Positions 23,883-32,778 of a stretch of 32,778 bases of DNA are shown piece after piece. Below the pieces are notes generated by a model. That model saw only the letters and a list, made by a program, of their open reading frames with translations. It made no database searches and was not told the origin of the DNA. Made by a program: the position numbers and the translations under genes. This DNA comes from JAZQLP01 sp045629205. Lineage in GTDB: Bacteria; Bacillota; Clostridia; Oscillospirales; UBA644. The stretch lies in contig JAZQQT010000065.1 in the NCBI GenBank assembly GCA_045629205.1, positions 1 through 32,778 on the forward strand, in the 5' to 3' direction. The first letter of the stretch is position 1; each line of letters starts with the position of its first letter.

Positions 23883-25562
23883 ATGGAAACATCTGAAAAC
23901 ATCAAGGCATGGCTCAACAGCCCCATCCTAACAAGTGATGAAAAGCAATCCATTCGCGATATGAGTATAACCGAATCCGAAAACGCTTTCGGAACTGATC
24001 TTCAGTTCGGAACAGCCGGTCTGCGCGGTATAATGGGACTCGGGACAAACAGAATGAACAAATATACCGTCCGTCATGCAACACAGGCACTGGCAGACGT
24101 TATAAAGGCCGAAAATATCGACAAGCCAAGCGTTGCCATTGCATTTGATTCAAGGAATCATTCCGAAGAATTCGCACGTTGTTCTGCCGAAGTTCTTATT
24201 GCTAACGGGATATCCGTCTATATCTTTGACGATATAAGGCCGACACCCGAATTATCATATGCGGTTCGCGTTCTGAAATGTACTGCCGGAATTAATATCA
24301 CAGCATCTCATAATCCGAAAGAATACAACGGTTATAAGGTTTATTGGAATGACGGCGCCCAGATTACACCGGCAAAAGCCGAAAGAATTCATTCTATAAT
24401 GTGTTCAAAAGATATCTTCGGGGTCAAATTTGTCTCATTGGATGACAGACATGATTATGTTACAATCCTTGATAAAGATTTTGACGAATCGTATCTTAAC
24501 GAGATTCTGAAACAACAGACAAATCCTGCTCTCTGCAAACGCCAATCTGCTATGCCGATCGTATATACTCCCTTTCACGGAACAGGCAGAAAACTCGTCC
24601 CGGAAGTTTTGAAAAGAGCGGGGTTTGCAAATATCATAACCGTTACGGAACAAATGACGGCAGATGGTAACTTCCCTACTGTTAAATCACCGAATCCGGA
24701 AAATCCGGAAGGATTTGCGATGGCAGTTAAAACCGCTGAAATCAACCATGCCGATATAATTATCGGAACGGATCCCGATGCCGACAGAATAGGCGTAATG
24801 GTCAAAAACAAAGAGAAAAAATTTGAGGTCCTTACCGGAAATCAAACCGGAGCAATCCTTATTGAATATCTTATTTCAGCTAAACGAAAGGCCGGAGTTC
24901 TTCCGCAAAACGGAGCAATTGTCAAAACAGTTGTCACGTCCGAACTCGGAGCAAAAATTGCAGAAGCAAACGGACTTACGGTATTTAACGTTCTGACCGG
25001 CTTCAAATATATCGGAGAAAAAATCGAGCAGTTCAACAGTTCAAAGCGTTATTCTTATATTTTCGGATATGAGGAAAGTTACGGTTCACTGATCGGAGAA
25101 CATGCAAGAGATAAAGATGCCGTTGTTGCATCTCTCGTCATAGCAGAAGCCGCAGCATACTACAAGGAACAGGGAAAGACTCTTTATGACGTTCTGCTTG
25201 ATATTTTTGCGAAATACGGCGTGCATAAAGAAACAAACCTTAACATATACGTCAGCGGAACAGATCCTCTTAAAGTACTTTCAGACAAAATGTCGGCAAT
25301 ACGCAAAAACGGTATTACGGAAATCAACGGACTCAAGGTTATAAAAACCGTAGACTACATTATCGGTATCGACGGATTGCCGAAATCAGATATGTTATGG
25401 TATAAACTCGAAGACGGAACCATCTTTATTATCAGACCTTCGGGCACAGAGCCGAAAATGAAGGTATATATCCTCGCAACAGGCAAAACAATTGAAGAAA
25501 CAGATGAAAAACTGAAAGTATTTGCCGTTGATTTTCAGAATTTATTAGATAAAATCGGTTAA
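23883..25562 (+). CDS. Alpha-D-phosphohexomutase (phosphoglucomutase/phosphomannomutase)
   Basis: This 559-residue enzyme interconverts hexose 1- and 6-phosphates. The four family signatures are present: the phosphoserine loop TASHNP with S142, the magnesium loop DPDADR (D297, D299, D301), the sugar-binding loop GYEESYGS, and the phosphate-binding RPSGTEPK near the C-terminus. Length and GYEESYG fit the long PgcA-like phosphoglucomutase group of Firmicutes rather than GlmM. The frame extends upstream to 23829, but that would overlap the TSCPD gene; the ATG at 23883 matches the family N-terminus, although the RBS (CGGACTG) is weak. Confidence 0.92.
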   Translation: METSENIKAWLNSPILTSDEKQSIRDMSITESENAFGTDLQFGTAGLRGIMGLGTNRMNKYTVRHATQALADVIKAENIDKPSVAIAFDSRNHSEEFARCSAEVLIANGISVYIFDDIRPTPELSYAVRVLKCTAGINITASHNPKEYNGYKVYWNDGAQITPAKAERIHSIMCSKDIFGVKFVSLDDRHDYVTILDKDFDESYLNEILKQQTNPALCKRQSAMPIVYTPFHGTGRKLVPEVLKRAGFANIITVTEQMTADGNFPTVKSPNPENPEGFAMAVKTAEINHADIIIGTDPDADRIGVMVKNKEKKFEVLTGNQTGAILIEYLISAKRKAGVLPQNGAIVKTVVTSELGAKIAEANGLTVFNVLTGFKYIGEKIEQFNSSKRYSYIFGYEESYGSLIGEHARDKDAVVASLVIAEAAAYYKEQGKTLYDVLLDIFAKYGVHKETNLNIYVSGTDPLKVLSDKMSAIRKNGITEINGLKVIKTVDYIIGIDGLPKSDMLWYKLEDGTIFIIRPSGTEPKMKVYILATGKTIEETDEKLKVFAVDFQNLLDKIG

Positions 25563-25582
25563 TTTCGACAGGAGATTACATA

Positions 25583-27652
25583 TTGATCAAGCTTTCCGTA
25601 AAACAACAGAATAACGATTCGATACGCGATATAATGAACGCAGGCGTTAATGAAATAACCGCCAGGGTTCTTTATAACCGCGGCTGCAGAACAAAAGAAG
25701 ATGCGGAATCTTTTTTTGATGTTTCGGAAAGCAGATATTATTCTCCCATTCTTCTTCCGGATATGGAAGATGCGGTAAAAATCATTCTTGCGGCACTTAG
25801 GGAAAACAGACATATAACAATATACGGTGACTACGATGCAGACGGAGTTACATCAACGACTATCCTGTGGAAATTCCTGAAAAAAAACGGCGCAAAAGTA
25901 GATTATTACATACCGAACAGACTGAATGAAGGTTATGGGATAAACATACCCGCCATTGAAAAATTATCCGAAAACGGCACGGAACTTATCATCACAGTTG
26001 ATAACGGAACGGCATCTGCAACCGAAATTGCTTACGGATTATCTCTCGGATTACAATTTGTCGTAACCGATCATCACGAATGTAAAGACAGTAACGGAAA
26101 AAATATCGCGTTGCCCAAATGTCCCGTGGTTAATCCGAAGCGCTCCGACTCCGAGTATCCGTTTAGAAATCTCGCCGGAGTAGGAGTTACATACAAGCTT
26201 ATTTGCGCCATTACCGGGAAGCAAATCGAACCTGATTATCTCGGATTTACCGCAATAGGAACCATTGCGGATATAATGTCACTGACAGATGAAAACCGTA
26301 TCATTGTTTCAAACGGATTACGTATTCTGTCCGAATCCACTCCCCCGGGGATAAAAGCATTGCTGACGGCTGCGAATATTTCTTCGGTGAATATTTCATC
26401 GTCTGACATCGCATTCGGAATCAGTCCGAGAATCAATGCTGCTGGACGAATGGAAAGCGCAGATATCGCCGTCAGGTTACTTTCTTCGGAATCCGATCAG
26501 GAAGCGAAAATTCTTGCAGAAAAGCTTTGTGAACTTAACACACAAAGACAAATTACGGAAGCCGCAATCTTAAAAGAAGCCGAATCGAAATTGAACGGTC
26601 ACGAGAAAGATCCGATTCTGATAGAAAAAGACGCAAACTGGCATCAGGGAACTATAGGTATCGTTGCATCAAGATTATGTGAAAAATATAACAGACCGTG
26701 TATTTTGCTTTCCGAAGACGGAGATTACTTAAAAGGTTCGTGCAGAAGTATTGAGGGCTTAAACATTTATAATCTTCTTTCGGAAGCAGTAAGCGATATA
26801 TGCAAATTCGGAGGCCACGAAATGGCTGCCGGAGTTACGGTTGCGGCAGATAACTACGATATTTTCAAAAAAAATCTGTTAAAACAAGCAGATAAACGTA
26901 TCGATTTGAATGATAATATTAAAAACATCGAGGCGGAATGTGCAATCACTTGTTCAGACATCAATACCGCAACCCTTGATGAATTACTGAAAATAGAACC
27001 ATGCGGAGCAGATAACCCACAGCCGTTATTCGCTTTATGCGATGTAACCGTTACCGAAATAACGCCCGTATCCCGTGGGAAATATGCAAAATTAACATTA
27101 TCGGACGGACATTCGAATGCTACGGTTCTTGACTTCGGACATACCGTTACATCCCTTCCCTTTATTGAAAATGACAAAATAAACATTATCGGTGACCTTA
27201 ATGATAATACATTCAGAGGAGAGCGAACAGTATCGGTATTCGCAAGAGCATCCGAGGCTGCGGATGCCGGATTCGAAAGCAATGATGCAAATAATCCGGA
27301 AGCATACGAAAAAGAATATTCTTTAATCAGAGAAACCTCCGACGGAATTTCCGTAACGAGAAATGAGATTGCCGATGTTTATAAAATCGTATCGAAATTA
27401 TACGAAGATACCGAAATCAGGATTCATCCGGCATACTTAAAAAAGGTATTAAATAAATCAGGTAAAAATATTTCTTACACATCAATCAGGATATGTTTTG
27501 ATATTCTATCTGAGATCGGATTGATAAAATACCGTTATGCACCGAATAAAAATTATGCGGACGGAAATATTTATATAATCACCGAAGTCACAAACACAAA
27601 AACATCTCTCGACAATTCCGAAACATACAGAAAACTAAAGGCTGCAGACTGA
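25583..27652 (+). CDS. recJ: Single-stranded-DNA 5'-3' exonuclease RecJ
   Basis: RecJ resects DNA from 5' ends in recombination and mismatch repair. The 689-residue product has DHH-family motifs DYDADG (83-88), VDNGT with D140 and DHHE (163-166), then the SPRINAAGR motif and the DHHA1 segment with GGHEMAAG. An OB-like region follows and then a C-terminal extension of about 110 residues with a winged-helix look (IADVYKIVSKLYE to the end), as in other Firmicute RecJ. The start codon is TTG with AGGAG 8 bases upstream. It is one base apart from rsh. Confidence 0.94.
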   Translation: MIKLSVKQQNNDSIRDIMNAGVNEITARVLYNRGCRTKEDAESFFDVSESRYYSPILLPDMEDAVKIILAALRENRHITIYGDYDADGVTSTTILWKFLKKNGAKVDYYIPNRLNEGYGINIPAIEKLSENGTELIITVDNGTASATEIAYGLSLGLQFVVTDHHECKDSNGKNIALPKCPVVNPKRSDSEYPFRNLAGVGVTYKLICAITGKQIEPDYLGFTAIGTIADIMSLTDENRIIVSNGLRILSESTPPGIKALLTAANISSVNISSSDIAFGISPRINAAGRMESADIAVRLLSSESDQEAKILAEKLCELNTQRQITEAAILKEAESKLNGHEKDPILIEKDANWHQGTIGIVASRLCEKYNRPCILLSEDGDYLKGSCRSIEGLNIYNLLSEAVSDICKFGGHEMAAGVTVAADNYDIFKKNLLKQADKRIDLNDNIKNIEAECAITCSDINTATLDELLKIEPCGADNPQPLFALCDVTVTEITPVSRGKYAKLTLSDGHSNATVLDFGHTVTSLPFIENDKINIIGDLNDNTFRGERTVSVFARASEAADAGFESNDANNPEAYEKEYSLIRETSDGISVTRNEIADVYKIVSKLYEDTEIRIHPAYLKKVLNKSGKNISYTSIRICFDILSEIGLIKYRYAPNKNYADGNIYIITEVTNTKTSLDNSETYRKLKAAD

Positions 27653-27653
27653 A

Positions 27654-29801
27654 ATGGAAGAATGTTACGCTACAAATCTGCTTTCCGCAATGGAAAGCAG
27701 CAAAACATATTATAATGTTGAAAAAATAATGGAAGCCCTTGCTTTTGCGGCACAGGCCCACAAAGGACAGAAGAGGAAATCAGGGGAAGATTATATCTAT
27801 CACCCTATTGAAGTTGCAAAAATTCTCATTTCTTTAGATGCAGATACAGGCTCCGTAATAGCAGCGCTTCTGCACGATACGGTTGAGGATTCTGATGTTG
27901 AACTTGATACAATAAAAAAAACATTCGGTGAAGACATCGCACTTCTTGTTGACGGACTTACAAAACTTGAAAAGATATCGTTTTCGACACAGGAAGAACA
28001 GCAGATCGAAAGCATAAGAAAAATGCTGCTTGCCATGGCAAAAGACATCAGGGTAATACTGATCAAATTGGCAGACCGTCTGCATAATATGAGAACACTG
28101 AGCAGTCAATCACCGGAAAAACAAAGACAAAAAGCTCTTGAAACCATTGAGGTCTATGCTCCGCTTGCCCACCGTCTCGGACTTCAAAATCTGAAAAGCG
28201 AGCTCGAAGATATATCTCTCCGATATCTTGATCCGATAGGATACGAAGAAATAATAAACAATCTTGAGGTATTTAAAAACAATACTTTTTTTAATGAAAC
28301 AAAACAGGTTATAGTCAATAAACTTGCGGCGGAAGGAATTTCAGCCGACGTAGACAGCCGTATTAAACACATATACAGTATCTACAGAAAAATGTTTACC
28401 CAGGACAAGGAATTCAACGAAATTTACGACCTGTATGCATACCGGATAATCGTAAAATCAGTTGGTGAATGTTACACCGTTCTCGGACACATACACGATA
28501 TTTTCCATGCCATTCCCGGAAGACTGAAAGACTATATTTCCAACCCGAAGCCCAACATGTACCAATCTCTGCATACAACGGTTTCATATAAAGGTTATTT
28601 ATTTGAAGTTCAGATAAGAACCGAAGAAATGCACCGAATAGCAGAACTCGGTATCGCCGCACACTGGAAATACAAAGAAGGCGTTCTTGACAATGATTCG
28701 ATAAACGACACGAAATTACAATGGATAAGAACACTTCTGGAAGTTCAAAAAGATGTAACCGACGATGATGAATTTCTGAAAGCCTTTAAAATAGACCTTT
28801 TTGCCGACCAGGTATTTGTTTCGACCCCTAAAGGCGATATAGTAACACTGCCTACCGACTCTAATATCATAGACTTTGCATATGCCATTCACAGTCAGGT
28901 CGGAAACAAAATGGTTGGCGCTAAAGTCAACGGAAAAATCACTGAGCTTGTCACAAAACTTCATAACGGTGACGTTGTGGAAATTCTGACCTCAAGTTCC
29001 GCAATAGGACCCTCCAGAGATTGGCTGAAGCTCGTTAAAACAAGTGAAGCACGTAACAAAATACGTCAATGGTTCAAAAAAGAAAAACGCGAAGAAAACA
29101 TAGAAAACGGCCGTGAAACCATTGAAAAAGAGTTCAGAAGGCTGAAATTCAATTTCACACTGTGTTCGCGCGAGGATTTGCTTTCTCCGTTCTATAAAAA
29201 ATATAACTGCAATGATATCAATGATTTTTATGCAGCCATAGGATACGGCGGGGTTTCCCTTTCAAAGATACTCACCAAGATAGAAGAAAATTATAATAAA
29301 ATAAAGCAATCGGCTCAACCGAAAATTTCTCCCGAGATAAAAACGACAAGAAAAGCCGTTAACGGCATAATAGTGGACGATTTGGACAACTGTCTGATAC
29401 GTCTTGCTCATTGTTGTGTTCCTCTTCCCGGAGATGATATCATCGGATTTATCACCAGAGGAAACGGAGTAACCGTTCACCGTGCTGACTGTAAAAATGT
29501 TTCGAACATTGAATCTGACAGACTGATAAGAGTTAACTGGGACGGAGCAACAAGCGAATATTTTGCCGCCACACTGTGTATCGTTGCCGTTAACAGATAC
29601 GACCTTGCTGTTGATATAACAACTGTTCTTGCCGGAATGAGGATATTACTTCATTCAATAAACACATCTTCCCAGGGAGACGGAACAATGCAGGTGTTTG
29701 TAAAAATAGATGTTCACGATTTACAACACCTTGACAGCATAGCAAAAAAACTAAAGAAAATAAGTAACGTCATAGACGTATACAGAGCTACGGGGAAATA
29801 A
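27654..29801 (+). CDS. Bifunctional (p)ppGpp synthetase/hydrolase, RSH family
   Basis: This is the stringent-response enzyme. The 715-residue product has the HD hydrolase domain with H36 and H50 and the catalytic HDTVED (74-79), all intact. The synthetase domain has Y258-D259 and E318, and its RxKD motif reads R290-L-K-D293, the form found in bifunctional Rel/SpoT rather than EXDD of monofunctional RelA. TGS (VFVSTPKGDIVTLP), the cysteine-containing region (C at IRLAHCCVPLPGDD and HRADCKN) and a C-terminal ACT domain complete it. It should both make and degrade the alarmone. The start follows the recJ stop by one base with only a weak, distant AAAGG, so it is probably translationally coupled. 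Confidence 0.95.
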   Translation: MEECYATNLLSAMESSKTYYNVEKIMEALAFAAQAHKGQKRKSGEDYIYHPIEVAKILISLDADTGSVIAALLHDTVEDSDVELDTIKKTFGEDIALLVDGLTKLEKISFSTQEEQQIESIRKMLLAMAKDIRVILIKLADRLHNMRTLSSQSPEKQRQKALETIEVYAPLAHRLGLQNLKSELEDISLRYLDPIGYEEIINNLEVFKNNTFFNETKQVIVNKLAAEGISADVDSRIKHIYSIYRKMFTQDKEFNEIYDLYAYRIIVKSVGECYTVLGHIHDIFHAIPGRLKDYISNPKPNMYQSLHTTVSYKGYLFEVQIRTEEMHRIAELGIAAHWKYKEGVLDNDSINDTKLQWIRTLLEVQKDVTDDDEFLKAFKIDLFADQVFVSTPKGDIVTLPTDSNIIDFAYAIHSQVGNKMVGAKVNGKITELVTKLHNGDVVEILTSSSAIGPSRDWLKLVKTSEARNKIRQWFKKEKREENIENGRETIEKEFRRLKFNFTLCSREDLLSPFYKKYNCNDINDFYAAIGYGGVSLSKILTKIEENYNKIKQSAQPKISPEIKTTRKAVNGIIVDDLDNCLIRLAHCCVPLPGDDIIGFITRGNGVTVHRADCKNVSNIESDRLIRVNWDGATSEYFAATLCIVAVNRYDLAVDITTVLAGMRILLHSINTSSQGDGTMQVFVKIDVHDLQHLDSIAKKLKKISNVIDVYRATGK

Positions 29802-29802
29802 T

Positions 29803-30249
29803 ATGAAAGCCTGTGTTCAAAGAGTAAAGTATTGCAGATTATCAATAGAGGGAAAGCTTGTTTCGGAAATAGGCAAAGGACTTCTTATTCTTCTGGGGGC
29901 TGCCGAAGGAGATACAGATGCGGACGCATCGCTTTTGGCATCCAAATGCTCGGGAATGAGAATCTTCGAAGATGAAAATGAAAAAATGAATCTCTCGGTC
30001 GATGACATCGGCGGAGAAATAATGTCGGTTTCCAATTTTACGCTTTGTTCGGATACAAGAAAAGGAAAACGCCCGTCATTCACAACTGCCGCAAAACCCG
30101 ATATCGCGTTGCCATTATACGAAAAATTCACAAGAGAACTTGTTACGACGAAACCTGTTAAAACAGGAGTCTTCGGAGCGGATATGAAAATCGAACTTCT
30201 CAATGACGGTCCTGTCACACTTATTCTTGATACACGTGATTATAAATGA
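29803..30249 (+). CDS. dtd: D-aminoacyl-tRNA deacylase
   Basis: Dtd removes D-amino acids (and misplaced glycine) from tRNA. The 148-residue product matches the usual length. The two active-site motifs read SNFTL (family usually SQFTL) and NDGPVTL, whose Gly-Pro is the chirality-selecting cross-subunit element; TRKGKRPSF follows the first. It begins one base after the rsh stop with GGGGA upstream and overlaps hemZ by 4 bases (ATGA). The rsh-dtd-hemZ order is common in Clostridia. Confidence 0.96.
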   Translation: MKACVQRVKYCRLSIEGKLVSEIGKGLLILLGAAEGDTDADASLLASKCSGMRIFEDENEKMNLSVDDIGGEIMSVSNFTLCSDTRKGKRPSFTTAAKPDIALPLYEKFTRELVTTKPVKTGVFGADMKIELLNDGPVTLILDTRDYK

Positions 30250-31643
30250 AAGTAATAAATATCAATCATAATTTCAGATATGATATCCAAAGCATTTGTC
30301 AGATTTTTTACCCCGGAGACACTTTTAAAGACGATGATCAATCCGGCAGAGAACTGACTACCGTTTTAGTTGACGACAAAGCCGTTGCAGAACTGAAAAT
30401 CGGTGGCAAAATCTTCAAATCCGAAATGAATCTAAAAGATTTTCCGACAGACAATACACGCGCCGCCGTGAAAAAAGCCGCTTATACAGCGCTTGTAAAC
30501 GGAACGGGCAAATCCTCTCCATGGGGAAGTCTTACAGGAATCAGACCGGCGCTTTTTTACGGTAAAATCCTTGACGAATACGGAAAAAACGCCAAAGGGA
30601 TAATGAAGAACGTCTTTTCAATATCTGACGAAAAACTTGAAATATGTGAGGACGTTCTTAAAGGACGGAAAAACGCAGTTCTGAAAAACACATCAGATGC
30701 CGCCAGCTTATATATTTCAATTCCGTTTTGTCCGTCGAGATGCAAATACTGTTCATTTGTTTCGGCAGTAACAGACAGAGAAAGCAATCTGATTCCCGAC
30801 TATATCAACAAACTGCTTGCAGAGGCAGAGAAAGTTGCGGAGCTGATAAAATCCGACGGCAAAAAAATCTCATCTATATATGTCGGAGGAGGAACGCCGT
30901 CTATTCTCTCCACTGCCGAATGCAAACGTTTTTGCGAAAAAATAAAAAAACTGTTTCTTGACAGTCATAATATTCTTGAATATACTTTTGAAGCCGGACG
31001 TCCGGATACAATAACAGATGAAAAGCTGAAAATACTTGATGCCTACGGAGTTACAAGAATCAGCATTAATCCGCAAACACTCAATCAGAGTGTTCTTGAC
31101 ACCGTCGGACGAAAACATACCGTGGAGCAATTCTATAACGCTTACAATGCAGCAATGAAATGCAGCCTAGACAAAAACATAGATTTAATAGTCGGCTTAC
31201 CCGGAGATACGGTTGAAAGTTTTGAAAAATCAATCGACGGATGTATTGCATTAAATCCCGAATGTCTCACGATTCATACTTTATATATTAAAAAAGCCGC
31301 TGATTACGGAGCATCCGCAACCACAGAAAATGTAGTGAAGCAGGCTGATATAACCGAAATATCACAGATGCTTTCTTATACCCGTAAAATGACAAAAAGC
31401 AACGGATATTTCCCGTATTATCTATACAGGCAGAAAAATACCATAGGCAACGGGGAGAATGTGGGGTATGCAAAATCAGGCAAGGAATGTCTGTATAACG
31501 TATGGATGATGGATGATATTCAATCTGTTTACGGAATAGGCGCAGGAGCAGTAACAAAGAAACTTACCGAAAACGGAGCCGAAAGAACGGGAAACACAAA
31601 ACTGCCATTGGAATATCTGAAATCAGATAAGAATATTTTTTGA
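30246..31643 (+). CDS. hemZ: Radical SAM coproporphyrinogen dehydrogenase-like protein HemZ
   Basis: The 465-residue product is an anaerobic-type HemN/HemZ relative. The radical SAM cluster motif is CPSRCKYC (C162, C166, C169), with YVGGGTPS and GLPGDT downstream. An N-terminal region of about 150 residues before the barrel is characteristic of clostridial HemZ. No other haem or tetrapyrrole gene is in the window, so whether it acts in haem synthesis here is open; HemN-like proteins include haem chaperones and other radical enzymes. It is the last gene of the recJ-rsh-dtd run, and no terminator follows it directly. Confidence 0.9.
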   Translation: MKVININHNFRYDIQSICQIFYPGDTFKDDDQSGRELTTVLVDDKAVAELKIGGKIFKSEMNLKDFPTDNTRAAVKKAAYTALVNGTGKSSPWGSLTGIRPALFYGKILDEYGKNAKGIMKNVFSISDEKLEICEDVLKGRKNAVLKNTSDAASLYISIPFCPSRCKYCSFVSAVTDRESNLIPDYINKLLAEAEKVAELIKSDGKKISSIYVGGGTPSILSTAECKRFCEKIKKLFLDSHNILEYTFEAGRPDTITDEKLKILDAYGVTRISINPQTLNQSVLDTVGRKHTVEQFYNAYNAAMKCSLDKNIDLIVGLPGDTVESFEKSIDGCIALNPECLTIHTLYIKKAADYGASATTENVVKQADITEISQMLSYTRKMTKSNGYFPYYLYRQKNTIGNGENVGYAKSGKECLYNVWMMDDIQSVYGIGAGAVTKKLTENGAERTGNTKLPLEYLKSDKNIF

Positions 31644-31683
31644 TGGACATCGCCATAATCAGATAAAAAAGATGTTAAAATAA

Positions 31684-31863
31684 TCGCTCGTTGAATACAA
31701 ATTCGATATCGCCATACACTACAGCGCACTTACATGCGAACGTGTTGAATTCCTTTATAACAAAGGAATAAAAGTCAATTGCTGGACCTGTGACAATGCA
31801 GAAGACGCAGACAGGCTGATTGAATACGGAGTGGATTATATCATATCAAATATTTTGGAGTAA
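31684..31863 (+). pseudogene. Remnant of a glycerophosphodiester phosphodiesterase gene (C-terminal end)
   Basis: An open stretch without a start codon encodes KFDIAIHYSALTCERVEF, then KGIKVNCWTCDNAEDADRL and GVDYIISN. This is the last part of a GDPD TIM barrel (compare the family pattern GxxVxxWTVNxxxDxxxLxxxGVDxIxTN). An in-frame TAA lies at 31681-31683, and a different frame just upstream (31659-31692) reads SDKKDVKIIAR, which could be the preceding part after a frameshift. Catalytic residues at the N-terminus are missing. The stop lies one base before the esterase start, and its 3' end supplies that gene's GGAG. Confidence 0.7.
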
Positions 31864-31864
31864 T

Positions 31865-32725
31865 ATGAAAAAAGACGTTATTATTTTTCTCGGGCAAAGC
31901 AATATGCAGGGGCAGACAGACAAACTGTCGGAAAACGAGCCTGTTAATAATGCATGGGAATACAGATATCTTACTGACACACTGATAGCTTTGCGAAATC
32001 CCGTCGGAGAAAATATCACATACGATTATAAAGAAGGACAGGATTACGCCGAGTGTTCCGACAACTGGCATGCTGATACAGTTCTGGGAGCTTCTGTCGC
32101 AGGAAAAACAAATATGGTTCCGGAATTTGCCAGAAGTTACTGCGCTTTAGCGGAAACATCAATAGTTGCCGTTCATGCCGCAAAAGGCGCGACCGTTATT
32201 TCCGATTGGATACCCGGCACACCCGGATTTGAAGCAATAGTAAAAAAAACACAGGGAGCAATTGCCAAAATCGGAAAAGAAAACATAGGCAAAGTATCAG
32301 CGGTATGGCTGCAGGGAGAAAGTGATGCTCTTGAAGCGACGCCGAAAGAAATTTACGCACAGAAGCTGGTTTTATTGAAAAAAGCTCTGGATGAAATTAT
32401 AGGATTATCTGCATTCGGAATTATTAAAGTCGGAAAATTCGCTTCCGAAGCTTCGTGGTGTTCCATTCCCAAAGACCAAGCTCTGAAATATGATATTGCC
32501 ATTCAAAGCGCGCAAGCCGATGTCTGCAAAACAGAAGACGGATTTGTAATGCTTACAGAGATCACAGACAAATTACTGTCAGATCCGGAATTAGTAAACC
32601 CATACGAATCAGCACACTTAGGAGCACGGGGTCAGGAAATTTTAGGAGCGATTGCAGGATATAATCTTGCCGCTTATCTGTATCATAAACCATCATGTAA
32701 AGATTTTCAGCTTGACATTTTTTAA
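31865..32725 (+). CDS. SASA/SGNH-type carbohydrate esterase (sialate O-acetylesterase-like)
   Basis: This 286-residue product, without a signal peptide, probably acts in the cytoplasm. The nucleophile block GQSNMQG is at 10-16 (S12), a second block WLQGESD at 148-154 and the histidine block AHLG with H251, so the Ser-His(-Asp) triad of the SASA/CE6 domain looks complete. Related enzymes remove acetyl groups from sialic acid or xylan; the substrate here cannot be read. The start at 31865 follows GGAG (31857-31860) and the family N-terminus; a longer frame to 31820 would run through the GDPD remnant. Confidence 0.82.
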   Translation: MKKDVIIFLGQSNMQGQTDKLSENEPVNNAWEYRYLTDTLIALRNPVGENITYDYKEGQDYAECSDNWHADTVLGASVAGKTNMVPEFARSYCALAETSIVAVHAAKGATVISDWIPGTPGFEAIVKKTQGAIAKIGKENIGKVSAVWLQGESDALEATPKEIYAQKLVLLKKALDEIIGLSAFGIIKVGKFASEASWCSIPKDQALKYDIAIQSAQADVCKTEDGFVMLTEITDKLLSDPELVNPYESAHLGARGQEILGAIAGYNLAAYLYHKPSCKDFQLDIF

Positions 32726-32778
32726 TGGCTTTAAATTATGAAAAAGAAAAGACGTTTCTTCCATTTTTTTATTATAAC
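32725..32778 (+). CDS. Possible 5' end of a further gene, cut by the window edge
   Basis: Two overlapping frames are open to the edge. One starts at the ATG overlapping the esterase stop (TAATG, 32725) and reads MALNYEKEKTFLPFF. The other starts at 32738 and reads MKKKRRFFHFFII, resembling a signal peptide or membrane anchor. Neither has a visible Shine-Dalgarno. The second looks more like a real N-terminus, the first is better placed for coupling. Only the sequence beyond the window can decide. Confidence 0.3.
   Translation, partial: MALNYEKEKTFLPFFYYN

Noticed and set aside
31820..31864. 15-codon extension of the SASA esterase
   Set aside because: It runs out of frame through the GDPD remnant; the family N-terminus and GGAG support the start at 31865.

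Overview
The window looks like chromosomal core sequence from a strictly anaerobic, AT-rich Gram-positive bacterium of class Clostridia. The evidence is an Rnf complex in the order C-D-G-E-A-B, a holB/ricT/trmN6/rsmI block laid out much as in Firmicutes, a bifunctional RSH alarmone enzyme, HemZ, WalJ with RlmH, a membrane-anchored Amidase_3 protein, and several SD-led GTG or TTG starts. I see no prophage, insertion sequence, CRISPR array, tRNA or rRNA. A family-level placement, perhaps Oscillospirales or a relative, would be a guess.

Layout. Positions 1-560 hold a terminator-like hairpin and a 50-codon ORF whose Shine-Dalgarno is buried in a long inverted repeat, followed by the uvrA terminator. 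Positions 562-5785 (minus strand) are a repair operon, radC-like JAB gene > uvrB > uvrA, with overlapping stops and starts. Positions 5961-7049 are a strongly promoted Gfo/Idh/MocA oxidoreductase, followed by a cell-wall amidase (7133-8170). A minus-strand membrane protein with TPR, chitobiase-like and leucine-rich repeats fills 8277-10124.

Positions 10283-15275 are the rnfCDGEAB operon, an ion-pumping ferredoxin:NAD oxidoreductase. It ends in an unlisted 46-residue membrane miniprotein (15265-15405) that overlaps rnfB. Next come holB, ricT, a short 2[4Fe-4S] ferredoxin with its own promoter and terminator, trmN6 and rsmI. The Rnf complex and the ferredoxin could be functionally linked through reduced ferredoxin, which is inference.

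From 19219 the plus strand carries a LysM-G5-M23 cell-wall endopeptidase, murA, walJ, rlmH, a TSCPD protein, a phosphohexomutase, recJ, rsh, dtd and hemZ, mostly tightly packed. After hemZ lies a decayed 3' end of a glycerophosphodiester phosphodiesterase gene, then a SASA-type carbohydrate esterase and the first codons of a further gene at the right edge.

Most of the window is ordinary housekeeping. The least explained items are the hairpin-masked small ORF at the left edge, the miniprotein at the end of the rnf operon, the ferredoxin in the place where B. subtilis has yabA, and two genes (trmN6, walJ) that start directly after hairpins with no visible ribosome binding site. I found no convincing complete novel system. 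All identifications come from motif reading alone, with no database search.
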